A stretch of 64,000 nucleotides of DNA from Chryseobacterium sp. MFBS3-17 (lineage in GTDB: Bacteria > Bacteroidota > Bacteroidia > Flavobacteriales > Weeksellaceae): assembly GCF_020687745.1 (NCBI RefSeq), contig NZ_JAJEWK010000006.1, forward strand, positions 124,001 through 188,000, given 5' to 3'. This document shows, piece after piece, positions 27,655-35,927 of this stretch (positions are counted from its first letter, which is position 1; the number at the start of each line of letters is the position of its first letter). Below the pieces are notes generated by a model. It searched no databases. It was not told the origin of the DNA and saw nothing but the letters and a program-made list of their open reading frames with translations. Both the position numbers and the translations under genes were made by a program.

Positions 27655-27955
27655 CGGGGACATTCCTGCAGATGGAAATCCTGAGGATGATCATTCCTTG
27701 AAACCGGTGTTTCCTATGGATGAAGCTCCATCAGTAAGTATGGTTCACAAATTTCCCAATCATGTCAAAGCTAAAAGGATTGCCATTTTGGTGGTTGATG
27801 GTATGAATGATGAAGTGTTGACTGATCTGCAAAAATTTCTTTGCGAAAAAGACGCTATGGTACAGATAATCGGAATACCGCAATGCTTTGTGAAATTCCG
27901 TTCCTGTGATCAATATCCGGTAGATCGCAGTATGTTCACCGCTTCTTTGGCATAG
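27650..27955 (+). pseudogene. C-terminal fragment of a large-subunit catalase
   Basis: About 100 codons resemble the flavodoxin/GATase-like C-terminal domain of clade-2 (HPII-type) catalases. SVSMVHKFPNHVKAKRIAIL leads into VDGMNDEVLTDLQKFLCEKD, VQIIG and PVDRSMFTAS. The heme domain is absent, and the frame stops (TAG) where the family continues into YDAV-PGG; downstream codons CDAI hint at the lost continuation. No active catalase can be made. The in-frame sequence left of about 27650 belongs to the opposite-strand relaxase remnant. Confidence 0.7.
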
Positions 27956-27998
27956 TGTGATGCCATTACCTGCTTACGCCATAAATAGTAGTATCAAA

Positions 27999-28027
27999 GG
28001 GGTTTCTGTACAGAAATCCCTTTTTTT
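27999..28027 (+). terminator. Hairpin terminator
   Basis: A 10-bp stem (27999-28008 with 28011-28020, one G-U pair) is followed by seven Ts. It follows the catalase remnant and may be its surviving terminator. Confidence 0.7.
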
Positions 28028-28042
28028 ATGCAGGTTGTTTCG

Positions 28043-28050
28043 TACCTTTG
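28043..28050 (+). promoter_or_regulatory. -7 box TACCTTTG
   Basis: TAnnTTTG match 24 bp before the ATG of the Old Yellow Enzyme gene. Confidence 0.55.
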
Positions 28051-28074
28051 TGTGATTCCATAAAAAATAGTTAG

Positions 28075-29121
28075 ATGCTGTATACTCCTGTTCAGTTCAG
28101 AAATTTAGAAATAGTAAACCGCTGGGTCATGTCGCCCATGTGTATGTATTCTGCCGAAAGTGGCGTGCCAACTGATTTTCACTATGTGCATTACGGAAGC
28201 CGGGCACAGGGTGGTACCGGACTTTTAATGGTGGAAGCTACGGGTGTGGTGCCGGCAGGCCGCATTACCCATGGCTGTACAGGATTATGGAATGAGGAGC
28301 AAACTTCCTCATTCAGAAAGATTGTAGATTTTATACATACCCGTTCTGAAAGTAAAATCGGAATTCAGCTGGCGCATGCCGGCCGTAAAGCATCAACTTG
28401 GAACGGAAAGCAACTCCCGCTGAATGAAGGCTGGGAAACAGTGGCAGCTTCTGCAATTCCCTATATGGAAGGCGAACGGATTCCTCATGAACTGAGTCTG
28501 ACAGAAATTGCTGCTCTTGTTCAAAGTTTTCAGGATGCAGCAGTGCGTGCGCTTGAAGCCGGATTTGACGTGATTGAAATTCATGCGGCACATGGTTATC
28601 TGTTGCATCAGTTCTTGTCGCCATTATCCAATATCCGTACAGATGATTATGGCGGCAGTTTTGAAAACAGATGTCGGTTTCTGTTGGAGGTGGTAGATGC
28701 AGTGAATGAAGTGCTGGATGATGACCATCCTTTGTTTGTGCGGATCTCTGCTACCGAATATGCCGAAAACGGTTGGGATCTGGAGGAGAGCGTACGGCTG
28801 GCAAATTTGCTTAAAGAAAGGAAAGTAGATTTGGTGGATGTATCCAGTGGCGGGAATATTCATGGTGCCAGAATTTCGGTGTTCGATGGGTACCAGGTAC
28901 CATTTGCGGCAAGAATCCGGAAAGAGGCCGGCATTGCGACCGGTGCAGTGGGGCTGATTACTGATGCCAAACAGGCCGAAGAAATACTGCAGGCCGGAGA
29001 TGCCGATCTTATTTTTGTGGCCCGCGAAATCCTGCGCAATCCTTACCTGGCGATACAGGGTGCCTTTCAGATGGATGCAGAATGCCCGTTTCCCGAGCAG
29101 TACAGCAGAGCAAGGAAATAA
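28075..29121 (+). CDS. NADH:flavin oxidoreductase, Old Yellow Enzyme family (YqjM/NamA-like)
   Basis: This is an FMN-dependent ene-reductase with a TIM-barrel fold. NRWVMSPMCMYSAESGVPTD (about 15-34) carries the flavin-site Cys typical of YqjM-type enzymes. GIQLAHAGRK (about 99) and the substrate-binding pair in EIHAAHGYLLHQFLSP (about 167-182) follow. Near the end, LIFVAREILRNPYL binds FMN phosphate. The protein is 348 residues. It reduces activated C=C bonds or xenobiotics; the physiological substrate is unknown. Confidence 0.93.
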   Translation: MLYTPVQFRNLEIVNRWVMSPMCMYSAESGVPTDFHYVHYGSRAQGGTGLLMVEATGVVPAGRITHGCTGLWNEEQTSSFRKIVDFIHTRSESKIGIQLAHAGRKASTWNGKQLPLNEGWETVAASAIPYMEGERIPHELSLTEIAALVQSFQDAAVRALEAGFDVIEIHAAHGYLLHQFLSPLSNIRTDDYGGSFENRCRFLLEVVDAVNEVLDDDHPLFVRISATEYAENGWDLEESVRLANLLKERKVDLVDVSSGGNIHGARISVFDGYQVPFAARIRKEAGIATGAVGLITDAKQAEEILQAGDADLIFVAREILRNPYLAIQGAFQMDAECPFPEQYSRARK

Positions 29122-29133
29122 AAATTTGTGATA

Positions 29134-29403
29134 ATGGATCTGGAAGCATATATGTGGACTTGTCCAAGCAAAAAGTATCTGGGCATTGAATGTTTCGGGT
29201 GTGGAGCGCAGCGGGCATTGGTCTTGTTGCTGGAAGGGGAGTTTGCAGCGGCGTTTCAGTTGTTTCCAGCCATTTACACGCTGATTCCGTTGCTGGCTGT
29301 TTTTATCATCAATATTTTCAGTAAGAAAAATTATACCCGGATCATTCTGATTCTGATTGCGGTGAACCTGGCCGTCATCTTTATTTCTTATTTTCTGAGG
29401 TGA
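29134..29403 (+). CDS. DUF2752 membrane protein
   Basis: This small inner-membrane protein of 89 residues has two hydrophobic helices. The Cys pattern CPSKKYLGIECFGCGAQRA (residues about 10-28) is the DUF2752 hallmark; the function is unknown. The ATG at 29134 is chosen over the GTG at 29128, which would add two residues. The gene lies 12 bp after the Old Yellow Enzyme stop and is likely co-transcribed. Confidence 0.8.
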   Translation: MDLEAYMWTCPSKKYLGIECFGCGAQRALVLLLEGEFAAAFQLFPAIYTLIPLLAVFIINIFSKKNYTRIILILIAVNLAVIFISYFLR

Positions 29404-29430
29404 AAAAAACCGCAACTTAGAAAGTTGCGG
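29403..29430 (-). terminator. Terminator of the DUF4136 gene
   Basis: A perfect 9-bp stem CCGCAACTT/AAGTTGCGG with a 3-nt loop is followed on the minus strand by seven Ts. It may also slow plus-strand transcripts from DUF2752. Confidence 0.8.
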
Positions 29431-29451
29431 CTGAATTTTGTGCAAAAATAT

Positions 29452-29976
29452 TTATCGTTTCGGCGGATAATCTGCCATAATTTCTGATACGATTTTCGGA
29501 ATCTGTTTTTGCTTGGCTTTCGGTGAGTCTACAGAAATTCCGCTCCCGATTCCCTGCCATACCAGCTTGTTGGATGAAGCTTCTATCAGATCCACAATCA
29601 GCGCACCTTCATTGTAATTGGAAGACCAGGTTCTGCTCATTCCTACTCCCCAGCCAAAAGGTCCGCCCCAGCCATACATGCCGTAAGGACTACTTCTGTT
29701 AATGTCCCGTATTTTTTTATGATTGGCTTTCACATTCACGATCAGATCCGGATTATCGGCAACAGTAAGACCTTTGAGCTGAAGTTGTCTGGAAACTTCA
29801 TTCAGCACGCGGTCCTTGTCAATATCGTTCAGCTTTAAATCATCAATGCGCAGTTTGTAGGTTTTATAATTGCTGAAACTGGCCGTTTCGGCATAGTCTG
29901 AGCGGACATTAAATGCGCTGCAGGATGTGAGACCAAGCGTGGCAGATGCCAAAAGGAGAAAAAATACTTTTTTCAT
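29452..29976 (-). CDS. DUF4136 lipoprotein
   Basis: This is an envelope lipoprotein of 174 residues. The signal peptide ends LTSC (C19). FSNYKTYKL and a glycine/tryptophan-rich patch (YGMYGWGGPFGWGVGMSRTW, about 97-116) are followed by GALIVDLIEASSNKLVWQG, the conserved DUF4136 C-terminal strand pair. The function is unknown. It is downstream of a DUF5522 gene by 7 bp on the same strand. Confidence 0.85.
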   Translation of the reverse strand: MKKVFFLLLASATLGLTSCSAFNVRSDYAETASFSNYKTYKLRIDDLKLNDIDKDRVLNEVSRQLQLKGLTVADNPDLIVNVKANHKKIRDINRSSPYGMYGWGGPFGWGVGMSRTWSSNYNEGALIVDLIEASSNKLVWQGIGSGISVDSPKAKQKQIPKIVSEIMADYPPKR

Positions 29977-29983
29977 GATCTTT

Positions 29984-30163
<180 letters not shown>

Positions 30164-30187
30164 TTAAATGCAAATGACTGAAAATTT

Positions 30188-30195
30188 TATCTTTG
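30188..30195 (+). promoter_or_regulatory. -7 box TATCTTTG abutting a start codon
   Basis: Perfect TAnnTTTG ending only four bases before the ATG at 30200, so the transcript would start at or next to the initiation codon. Confidence 0.6.
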
Positions 30196-30199
30196 CCCT

Positions 30200-30529
30200 A
30201 TGATTATTGTCTGGCAATGGCTTCTCAAAAGTACGAAAATTTCGGGCATTACGCTCTTTCCCTTTATTATTCTGCGGAAAGTTCAGGACCGGGACAATGA
30301 AGTTCTGCTCAATCACGAGCGGATACACCTCCGCCAGCAACTGGAACTTCTGGTGGTTTTTTTCTACCTGTGGTATGTAATTGAGTACTATTACTGGTTT
30401 TTCCGCTTACGGGATTCCTATATGGCCTACCGGTATATTTCTTTTGAGCGCGAAGCATTTGCCAAAGAAACCGAGCTCAGTTACCTGAAAAAGCGAAAAC
30501 TTTGGAGCTTCTGGAAGTATATAGGTTGA
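30200..30529 (+). CDS. Membrane-associated hypothetical protein with HERIHLRQQ motif
   Basis: This 109-residue conserved protein of flavobacteria has no assigned function. An N-terminal hydrophobic/basic stretch (SGITLFPFIILRK) is followed by the His-rich segment NHERIHLRQQLELL (HExxH-like: H-E-R-I-H, residues 39-43), a hydrophobic helix, and FEREAFAKETE. The HExxH followed by a downstream E-x-E cluster resembles a minimal zinc-peptidase helix, but 109 residues is very short and I do not call it a protease. The -7 box sits four bases before the ATG. Confidence 0.7.
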   Translation: MIIVWQWLLKSTKISGITLFPFIILRKVQDRDNEVLLNHERIHLRQQLELLVVFFYLWYVIEYYYWFFRLRDSYMAYRYISFEREAFAKETELSYLKKRKLWSFWKYIG

Positions 30530-30664
30530 ACAGCCACAGTGAGCATCTCTTTTTATTGTGAAAACATTCGTGTTCATGGTAAAAATCACTGATATCCCAC
30601 AGTTTTTATTCAATTTTTGGCCGAAACCGGGTGTTTAATAAAAATATTTTCCCAAATTTGTCTC

Positions 30665-31579
30665 ATGAGAATTCCGGAAATTGAAATACCGGTCGTTCAG
30701 ATTCCTGTGCCGGGAACTGTGAAACTCTTTATGAAAAGGGAAGACCTCATTCACCCCGAAATTTCAGGAAATAAGTTCTGGAAACTCTTCTACAACATCA
30801 GTCAGTACCAGCCTCAGCATCGTGAAAATCCTTTGCTGATTACCTTTGGCGGTGCCTATTCCAATCATATTGCTGCTGTATCTGCCCTGGGCCGGCTTGC
30901 CGGGATTCCAGCATTAGGTATCATCCGCGGCGAGGAGCTGGAGTACCGGTGGTTCCATAATCCCACGCTGCAGTACGCGCACGAAAACGAAATGAAGTTC
31001 CGCTTTGTGACGCGGGCAGAATACCGGGATAAGGAAACGCTGACCCTTCTGCTGCAAGAGCAGTTCCCGGAGGCGCTCATTATTCCCGAAGGAGGCACTA
31101 ATGAAGCGGCGGTACAGGGGGTGCAACATATGCTGAATGAGCAAACGAAAAGATTTGATTATCTTTGCACCGCTGTCGGAACAGGCGGAACAGTGGCCGG
31201 ACTGGCGAAATTTGCAGCGGCCGGGCAGCGGGTTATCGGTTATAAAACAGTAGCAGATCAGTCACTGGAAAGGAAAGTGCAGAGTCTTGCTGGCACAGAC
31301 CGTTTTGAACTGATTGATGCCACTTTTGGAGGTTATGGTAAAATATCTGACGAAATTATCCGTTTTATCAATGATTTTGATGAAGAATACGGGATTCTTA
31401 TGGATCCGGTGTACACTGGGAAAATGATGGCCATAATTTTTAAGCAAATAGAAAGTGGTTATTTCCCGGATGGCAGCAGCGTTCTGGCATTTCATACCGG
31501 CGGTCTTCAGGGTATAGAAGGCGCAAATGAGTTGCTGAGGAAACAGAAAAGACAAGAAATAAAAGTAGTAAAAAGTTGA
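30665..31579 (+). CDS. ACC deaminase/D-cysteine desulfhydrase-family PLP enzyme
   Basis: This is a fold type II PLP enzyme of 304 residues. MKREDLIHPEISGNKFWK (about 22-39) holds the PLP lysine in GNKFWK. FGGAYSNHIAAVSALG (about 66) binds phosphate or substrate. VGTGGTVAGLAKF (about 172) is the PLP phosphate loop. Family members release ammonia from D-cysteine or 1-aminocyclopropane-1-carboxylate; D-cysteine desulfhydrase is more common in this phylum. The ATG at 30665 fits; the upstream in-frame codon at 30617 lacks homologous sequence. Confidence 0.87.
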   Translation: MRIPEIEIPVVQIPVPGTVKLFMKREDLIHPEISGNKFWKLFYNISQYQPQHRENPLLITFGGAYSNHIAAVSALGRLAGIPALGIIRGEELEYRWFHNPTLQYAHENEMKFRFVTRAEYRDKETLTLLLQEQFPEALIIPEGGTNEAAVQGVQHMLNEQTKRFDYLCTAVGTGGTVAGLAKFAAAGQRVIGYKTVADQSLERKVQSLAGTDRFELIDATFGGYGKISDEIIRFINDFDEEYGILMDPVYTGKMMAIIFKQIESGYFPDGSSVLAFHTGGLQGIEGANELLRKQKRQEIKVVKS

Positions 31580-31592
31580 AAAACAATTAAAT

Positions 31593-32654
31593 ATGATCAG
31601 GATATTTTATGCTTTTGCATTAATGATTTCATCAAATTTTTTTGCACAGACATGGTCAACAGACGAACAGTATATCCAGAGATTTGCTCCGCTGGCGGTA
31701 GAGGAAATGGAAAAATATAAAATTCCTGCTTCTATAAAACTGGCGCAGGGACTGCTGGAAACCGGCGGCGGACAAAGCAGGCTGGCCCGGGAAGGTAAAA
31801 ACCATTTCGGCATTAAATGTAAGGAAGAATGGACGGGAAAAACCATGCGTCATAATGATGATGCACCCAATGAATGCTTCCGCGTGTATGATGACCCCAG
31901 ACAAAGCTACGAAGATCACTCCAGGTTTCTGGCAGAGCGCAAATATTACGTGAATCTTTTCAAACTGGACATCAAGGATTATAAAGGATGGGCGCACGGT
32001 CTGAAGAAAGCCGGTTACGCAACCAATCCCCGTTATGCCTATATTCTGATTTCCCTTATAGAGCGACACCAGCTGTATGAGTTCGATCATGTGGATTCTA
32101 AAACGGTGCGGTATGCTCTAATGAAGAAGTACCCGGAACTGGAAAATGACCGTGAGTTTATGGCATCTGCCAATCCGGTGAAAGAACGTGCCGGAAAAGC
32201 GGAAAGCAAAACCATAAAAGTCCGCAATGATGTGGCAGCCTACGTGGCACAGCAAAGAAAAGAAGATGACCGACAGTCCGGTACCCGGGCCGATATGCTG
32301 AGTACAGTTTTGATGAAAAATCACCCGAACGGAGGAATTAAATATCTGGTGGTGCCGGCAGACATGTCGCTGCAACTGATTGCAGACAAATATGGAATTC
32401 CGGAAAACCGTCTGCAGAAGTGGAATGACCTGCGGACTGCGCGGGTAAAGAAAAATGACATTATTTTCCTGGAGCCTAAAGGCAATGAAGGAAGTATCCC
32501 GGCATATAAAGCAGAAAGAGGTGAGGATATGCACTCCATCTCTCAGAAATTCGGGATCCGCCTGGATAAACTGTACGCCAAAAACCGTATGGAAGAAGGC
32601 AAACAGCCCAAGGCCGGAGATCTGATCTTCCTGCAGGGACGAAAGCCAAGATAA
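31593..32654 (+). CDS. Secreted glucosaminidase with two LysM domains
   Basis: This is a peptidoglycan hydrolase of the FlgJ/LytG glucosaminidase family (GH73). A signal peptide (IRIFYAFALMISSNFFAQ) precedes the catalytic domain at residues about 30-165: SIKLAQGLLETGGGQSRLA with the catalytic Glu, NHFGIKCKEEW and FRVYDDPRQSYEDHSRFL. Two LysM repeats follow (about 250-295 and 303-350). They begin LVVPADMSLQLIADKYGIP and YKAERGEDMHSISQKFGI and serve to bind glycan. It is 13 bp after the PLP enzyme and 40 bp before hemL. Confidence 0.9.
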   Translation: MIRIFYAFALMISSNFFAQTWSTDEQYIQRFAPLAVEEMEKYKIPASIKLAQGLLETGGGQSRLAREGKNHFGIKCKEEWTGKTMRHNDDAPNECFRVYDDPRQSYEDHSRFLAERKYYVNLFKLDIKDYKGWAHGLKKAGYATNPRYAYILISLIERHQLYEFDHVDSKTVRYALMKKYPELENDREFMASANPVKERAGKAESKTIKVRNDVAAYVAQQRKEDDRQSGTRADMLSTVLMKNHPNGGIKYLVVPADMSLQLIADKYGIPENRLQKWNDLRTARVKKNDIIFLEPKGNEGSIPAYKAERGEDMHSISQKFGIRLDKLYAKNRMEEGKQPKAGDLIFLQGRKPR

Positions 32655-32694
32655 ACACCCATCCCGAGAATCAAACTAAAAAAATTACAATCCA

Positions 32695-33978
32695 ATGACC
32701 TATCAAAGAAGTTCTGCGCTGTTTACGGAAGCGCAGCGCTATATTCCCGGTGGTGTAAACTCACCGGTTCGTGCGTTTAAATCTGTGGGCGGAGTGCCCG
32801 TATTTATGAAATCTGCAAATGGTGCTTACCTTACAGACGAAGATGACCGTACGTATGTAGACTATATTAACTCCTGGGGACCGGCCATTTTGGGACACAC
32901 TCATCCCGCAGTGCTGGAAGCGATTCAGAAGCAGGCCGAAAAAGGTTTTTCCTTTGGAACTCCTACCGAACTGGAAACTGAAATTGCAAAATTCATTGTA
33001 GAGAATGTTCCCAATATAGACCAGATCCGGATGGTGTCTTCCGGTACAGAAGCCTGCATGAGCTCCATACGACTGGCACGAGGTTATACCCGCCGCGATA
33101 AAATCATCAAATTTGAAGGATGCTACCACGGACATTCCGATTCATTTCTGATTAAAGCAGGAAGTGGTGCGGCCACTTTTGGAAATCCCAATTCACCGGG
33201 CGTCACGCAAGGAACTGCCAAGGATACCCTCCTGGCACGCTATAACGATATAGAGCAGGTGCAGGATTTATTCCGTCATAACACCGGCGAGATTGCGGCC
33301 GTCATCATTGAGCCGGTAGCCGGGAATATGGGCTGTGTGCTGCCGGAACATCATTTTCTGCAGAAACTCCGTGAATTATGTGATGAAAATGGTGCACTGC
33401 TGATATTTGATGAGGTGATGACCGGTTTCAGGCTTGCTTTTGGCGGTGCACAGGAGCTTTTCGGTGTACAGGCAGATCTGGTCACTTACGGAAAAGTAAT
33501 AGGCGGAGGACTGCCGGTGGGTGCGTTTGCCGGACGAAACGAAATTATGGATCATCTGGCTCCCAAAGGCGCCGTATATCAGGCCGGTACCCTCAGTGGA
33601 AATCCGCTGGCCATGCGCGCCGGACTGGAAACGCTGAAACTCATCAAAGAAGATGCGAATTTCTTTCAGAAAATCAATAAGACCACTGAAACGCTTGATT
33701 TCGAAATCGGGAAGATTTTAAATGAAAAAGGCATTCAGCACCGCATCAACAGAAAAGGTTCTATGATGAGTGTGTTTTTCCACATCAGCGCAGTTTCCGA
33801 TTTTGATCAGGCTCAGCAGGCGAACCATTCATTGTTCAACAATTTCTTTCATCAACTGCTGAAAAACGGAATCTACCTGCCGCCTAGCGGTTATGAAACC
33901 TGGTTCATCAGCGCTGCCATTACGGAGACGGAAATGGACAAAACACTGGATGCTGTCCGTAAGTTTGAGTATTCCTGA
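32695..33978 (+). CDS. hemL: Glutamate-1-semialdehyde 2,1-aminomutase
   Basis: This PLP enzyme isomerises glutamate-1-semialdehyde to 5-aminolevulinate in heme synthesis by the C5 route. It has 427 residues. Diagnostic stretches are [18 protein letters not shown] near the N-terminus, [18 protein letters not shown] (about 118), [19 protein letters not shown] (about 232) and [17 protein letters not shown] with the PLP lysine (about 265). It is followed by a terminator. No other C5-pathway gene is in this window apart from a distant HemJ-like gene. Confidence 0.96.
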   Translation: MTYQRSSALFTEAQRYIPGGVNSPVRAFKSVGGVPVFMKSANGAYLTDEDDRTYVDYINSWGPAILGHTHPAVLEAIQKQAEKGFSFGTPTELETEIAKFIVENVPNIDQIRMVSSGTEACMSSIRLARGYTRRDKIIKFEGCYHGHSDSFLIKAGSGAATFGNPNSPGVTQGTAKDTLLARYNDIEQVQDLFRHNTGEIAAVIIEPVAGNMGCVLPEHHFLQKLRELCDENGALLIFDEVMTGFRLAFGGAQELFGVQADLVTYGKVIGGGLPVGAFAGRNEIMDHLAPKGAVYQAGTLSGNPLAMRAGLETLKLIKEDANFFQKINKTTETLDFEIGKILNEKGIQHRINRKGSMMSVFFHISAVSDFDQAQQANHSLFNNFFHQLLKNGIYLPPSGYETWFISAAITETEMDKTLDAVRKFEYS

Positions 33979-34010
33979 TGAGGCTGTTTATGCTTAAATA
34001 AAATGAATAA

Positions 34011-34045
34011 AACCCCGGACTTAATGAAGTTTGGGGTTTCTTTTT
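34011..34045 (+). terminator. Terminator after hemL
   Basis: A 12-bp stem (34011-34022 with 34027-34038, two G-U pairs) with a 4-nt loop is followed by TTCTTTTT. Confidence 0.75.
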
Positions 34046-34104
34046 GCTTGCAGCTTATTATTTCATGATGTAATGCGATTATTCCTGAAATGTGATGATG
34101 AACA

Positions 34105-34130
34105 CAAAAAAACGCCCGGTTTTGCCGGAC
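34105..34130 (-). terminator. Terminator of the small secreted protein gene
   Basis: A 6-bp stem (34114-34119 with 34125-34130, one G-U pair) is followed by a T run on the minus strand. Confidence 0.65.
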
Positions 34131-34154
34131 AGTTGAAAGTTTGTATGCGGGTAT

Positions 34155-34538
34155 TTACCTCGCTGCAATGGCAATTTTTACGGGCATTACATAAGTGTAC
34201 GGAAGTTCGCGCTCGTCATCAAAACGGTACATCAGTCCGGTAAGGATGGAGGTAAGTTCCTCACGGATGAGTTTGCATTTTCCTTCGGCATGTACATTGG
34301 TTATTTTTCCGTCTTTGCTTACGTTAAATTTAACCAGATTATCAGTGATGCCTTCTGCCATACCATCCTGAGTATAGTCAAACTGTGCAGCAATCAGTTG
34401 TCTGAGGTCTGCAAAGCCATCGTTCTGATAAATCTGAACCTCCTGAATCAGGTTTTTCTGTTGTGCATTGAGGTTGGTAAGTCCCATAAGCAGCATAACT
34501 GCGAGGGCTCCAAGGGTTTTTATGGCTGAATTTTTCAT
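34155..34538 (-). CDS. Secreted protein with TonB C-terminal-like fold
   Basis: This 127-residue periplasmic protein has a signal peptide ending in NLNAQQ (about residue 27). The second half, VKFNVSKDGKITNVHAEGKC followed by a helix (REELTSILTGLMYRF) and PYTYVMPVKIAIAAR, has the strand-helix-strand order and the P-Y-x-x-x-P-V signature of TonB C-terminal domains. It lacks the TonB membrane anchor and Pro-rich linker. Whether it touches TonB-dependent receptors is unknown, but such genes are near (34728-38468). Single gene. Confidence 0.65.
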   Translation of the reverse strand: MKNSAIKTLGALAVMLLMGLTNLNAQQKNLIQEVQIYQNDGFADLRQLIAAQFDYTQDGMAEGITDNLVKFNVSKDGKITNVHAEGKCKLIREELTSILTGLMYRFDDERELPYTYVMPVKIAIAAR

Positions 34539-34663
34539 GTGATGTTTGTTAAAGGTTTAATAAATTATATTGAATATAAGAACAAATGTAATGAATTTAC
34601 ATTGAATTAACAAACTGTTCACATTAAGTTAACATTGGAAATTTCTATATCAACAATCGTTAC

Positions 34664-34690
34664 AAAAAAGCACCGGATTTCTCCGGCGCT
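34664..34690 (-). terminator. Terminator of the beta-helix lipoprotein gene
   Basis: A 9-bp stem (34669-34677 with 34682-34690, one G-U pair) with a GAAA tetraloop is followed by six Ts on the minus strand. Confidence 0.8.
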
Positions 34691-34727
34691 CTCGTTAATA
34701 TAAATAAAAGTAAGATATGGTTTTCTG

Positions 34728-35888
34728 TTAGAAGATTCCGGACCATCCTGTTGCCCAAGATGGCAGGCTAACTCCTTCTCCGGCACCGGTAGCAGCTGCA
34801 TTTTCTGTAAAGGTATTCGGAAGCACAGCTACAGAAGCGCCTGCAGAATTCTTCGCAGAAGCCTGGTTGGTCACATTGATGAATCTTACATTGTTGATTT
34901 TTCCACCACCGTTAAAATAGTTTACGGTTGCATCATGCTCCAGGTTGATTCCTGTAGTCCATCCTGAAAGTACGATATTGTCAAAGTTTCCGTGAGATCC
35001 TACGCGGATTTTCATCCCGTCTGCTTCACCTGTGGTAGCTCCAATGAATGTTGCATTCTTGATGGTTGGGTTGGATCTTGGATTGGCATCGTTGTCATTG
35101 GAATTATTGTCAGCTTCAATTCCTCTGTTTCCGGTATTGTCTGCTCTTCTTTTGGTATAGATTCCGCTTACGGTTCCGTTCCATCCTTCAGTCCAGTCGA
35201 ATGCATCATCTTCGTTTCCTACAGATACAATATTGGTAGCGTTTACTGTTCCACCGAAGAATTCAATTCCGTCATCAGATCCGTTTACCAGGGCCACGTT
35301 GTTGATTACGGTTCCGTTTCCTACTCCGAACAGAGAAAGACCATTAAATTCTTTGTCTGCAGTGAAGATGGCACCGGCATATTCCACTCTCAGGAATTCC
35401 AGTTTTCCGGAGTTGTCATCCACAATGTTTCCACCATATGTAGCATTACCCACTTCAGAAGAAGCGGTAGTTCCTTTGTTGATCGGTGCACGTCCGCAGA
35501 TTACCAAACCGCCCCATGCTCCCGGAGTTGCATTGGTAGCTGTCATTACTACAGGTGCAGATGCGGTACCGTTTACAAAGATCTGTCCGCCTTGTTCTAC
35601 GGTGATGAACGCCGAAGTTCCGCCTGTAGCTTCAATTCTGGTTCCTGCAGGAATAATCAGTTTACCGCCGTTTTTTACAGAAAGAGCACCGGTAAGTTTA
35701 TACACTTTGGCAGGGTCTAATGTAAGGGTAGTTCCGTTGGTAATGTCTCCCTTGAAGTTTGCAGGGTCAAAAGTTCCGTTGGGTGTTTCAATGATCGGGT
35801 CGTCTGTACTTCCGCAAGATTGTACGGTGAAAACTGTAGTAGCTACTGTTAATGCTAATGCCAATACTTTCAGTTGGTTCTTTTTCAT
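34728..35888 (-). CDS. Beta-helix lipoprotein, partner of the TonB-dependent receptor
   Basis: This predicted surface lipoprotein has 386 residues. The signal peptide ends VQSC (C25), and the mature start CGSTDDP is acidic, which in Flavobacteriia is compatible with outer-surface export. The rest is glycine/asparagine-rich with regularly repeated short strands (GGKLIIPAGTRIEA, GGQIFVNGTAS, GDDGIEFFGGTVNATNI), the look of a right-handed parallel beta-helix. It contains no T9SS domain and no recognisable catalytic set. It lies 39 bp downstream of a TonB-dependent receptor, in the place where SusD-like partners usually sit, suggesting a ligand-capture role (inference). Confidence 0.75.
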   Translation of the reverse strand: MKKNQLKVLALALTVATTVFTVQSCGSTDDPIIETPNGTFDPANFKGDITNGTTLTLDPAKVYKLTGALSVKNGGKLIIPAGTRIEATGGTSAFITVEQGGQIFVNGTASAPVVMTATNATPGAWGGLVICGRAPINKGTTASSEVGNATYGGNIVDDNSGKLEFLRVEYAGAIFTADKEFNGLSLFGVGNGTVINNVALVNGSDDGIEFFGGTVNATNIVSVGNEDDAFDWTEGWNGTVSGIYTKRRADNTGNRGIEADNNSNDNDANPRSNPTIKNATFIGATTGEADGMKIRVGSHGNFDNIVLSGWTTGINLEHDATVNYFNGGGKINNVRFINVTNQASAKNSAGASVAVLPNTFTENAAATGAGEGVSLPSWATGWSGIF

Positions 35889-35927
35889 AATTCAATTTTT
35901 AGATTGTTAATTAGATTTATTTTAGTG

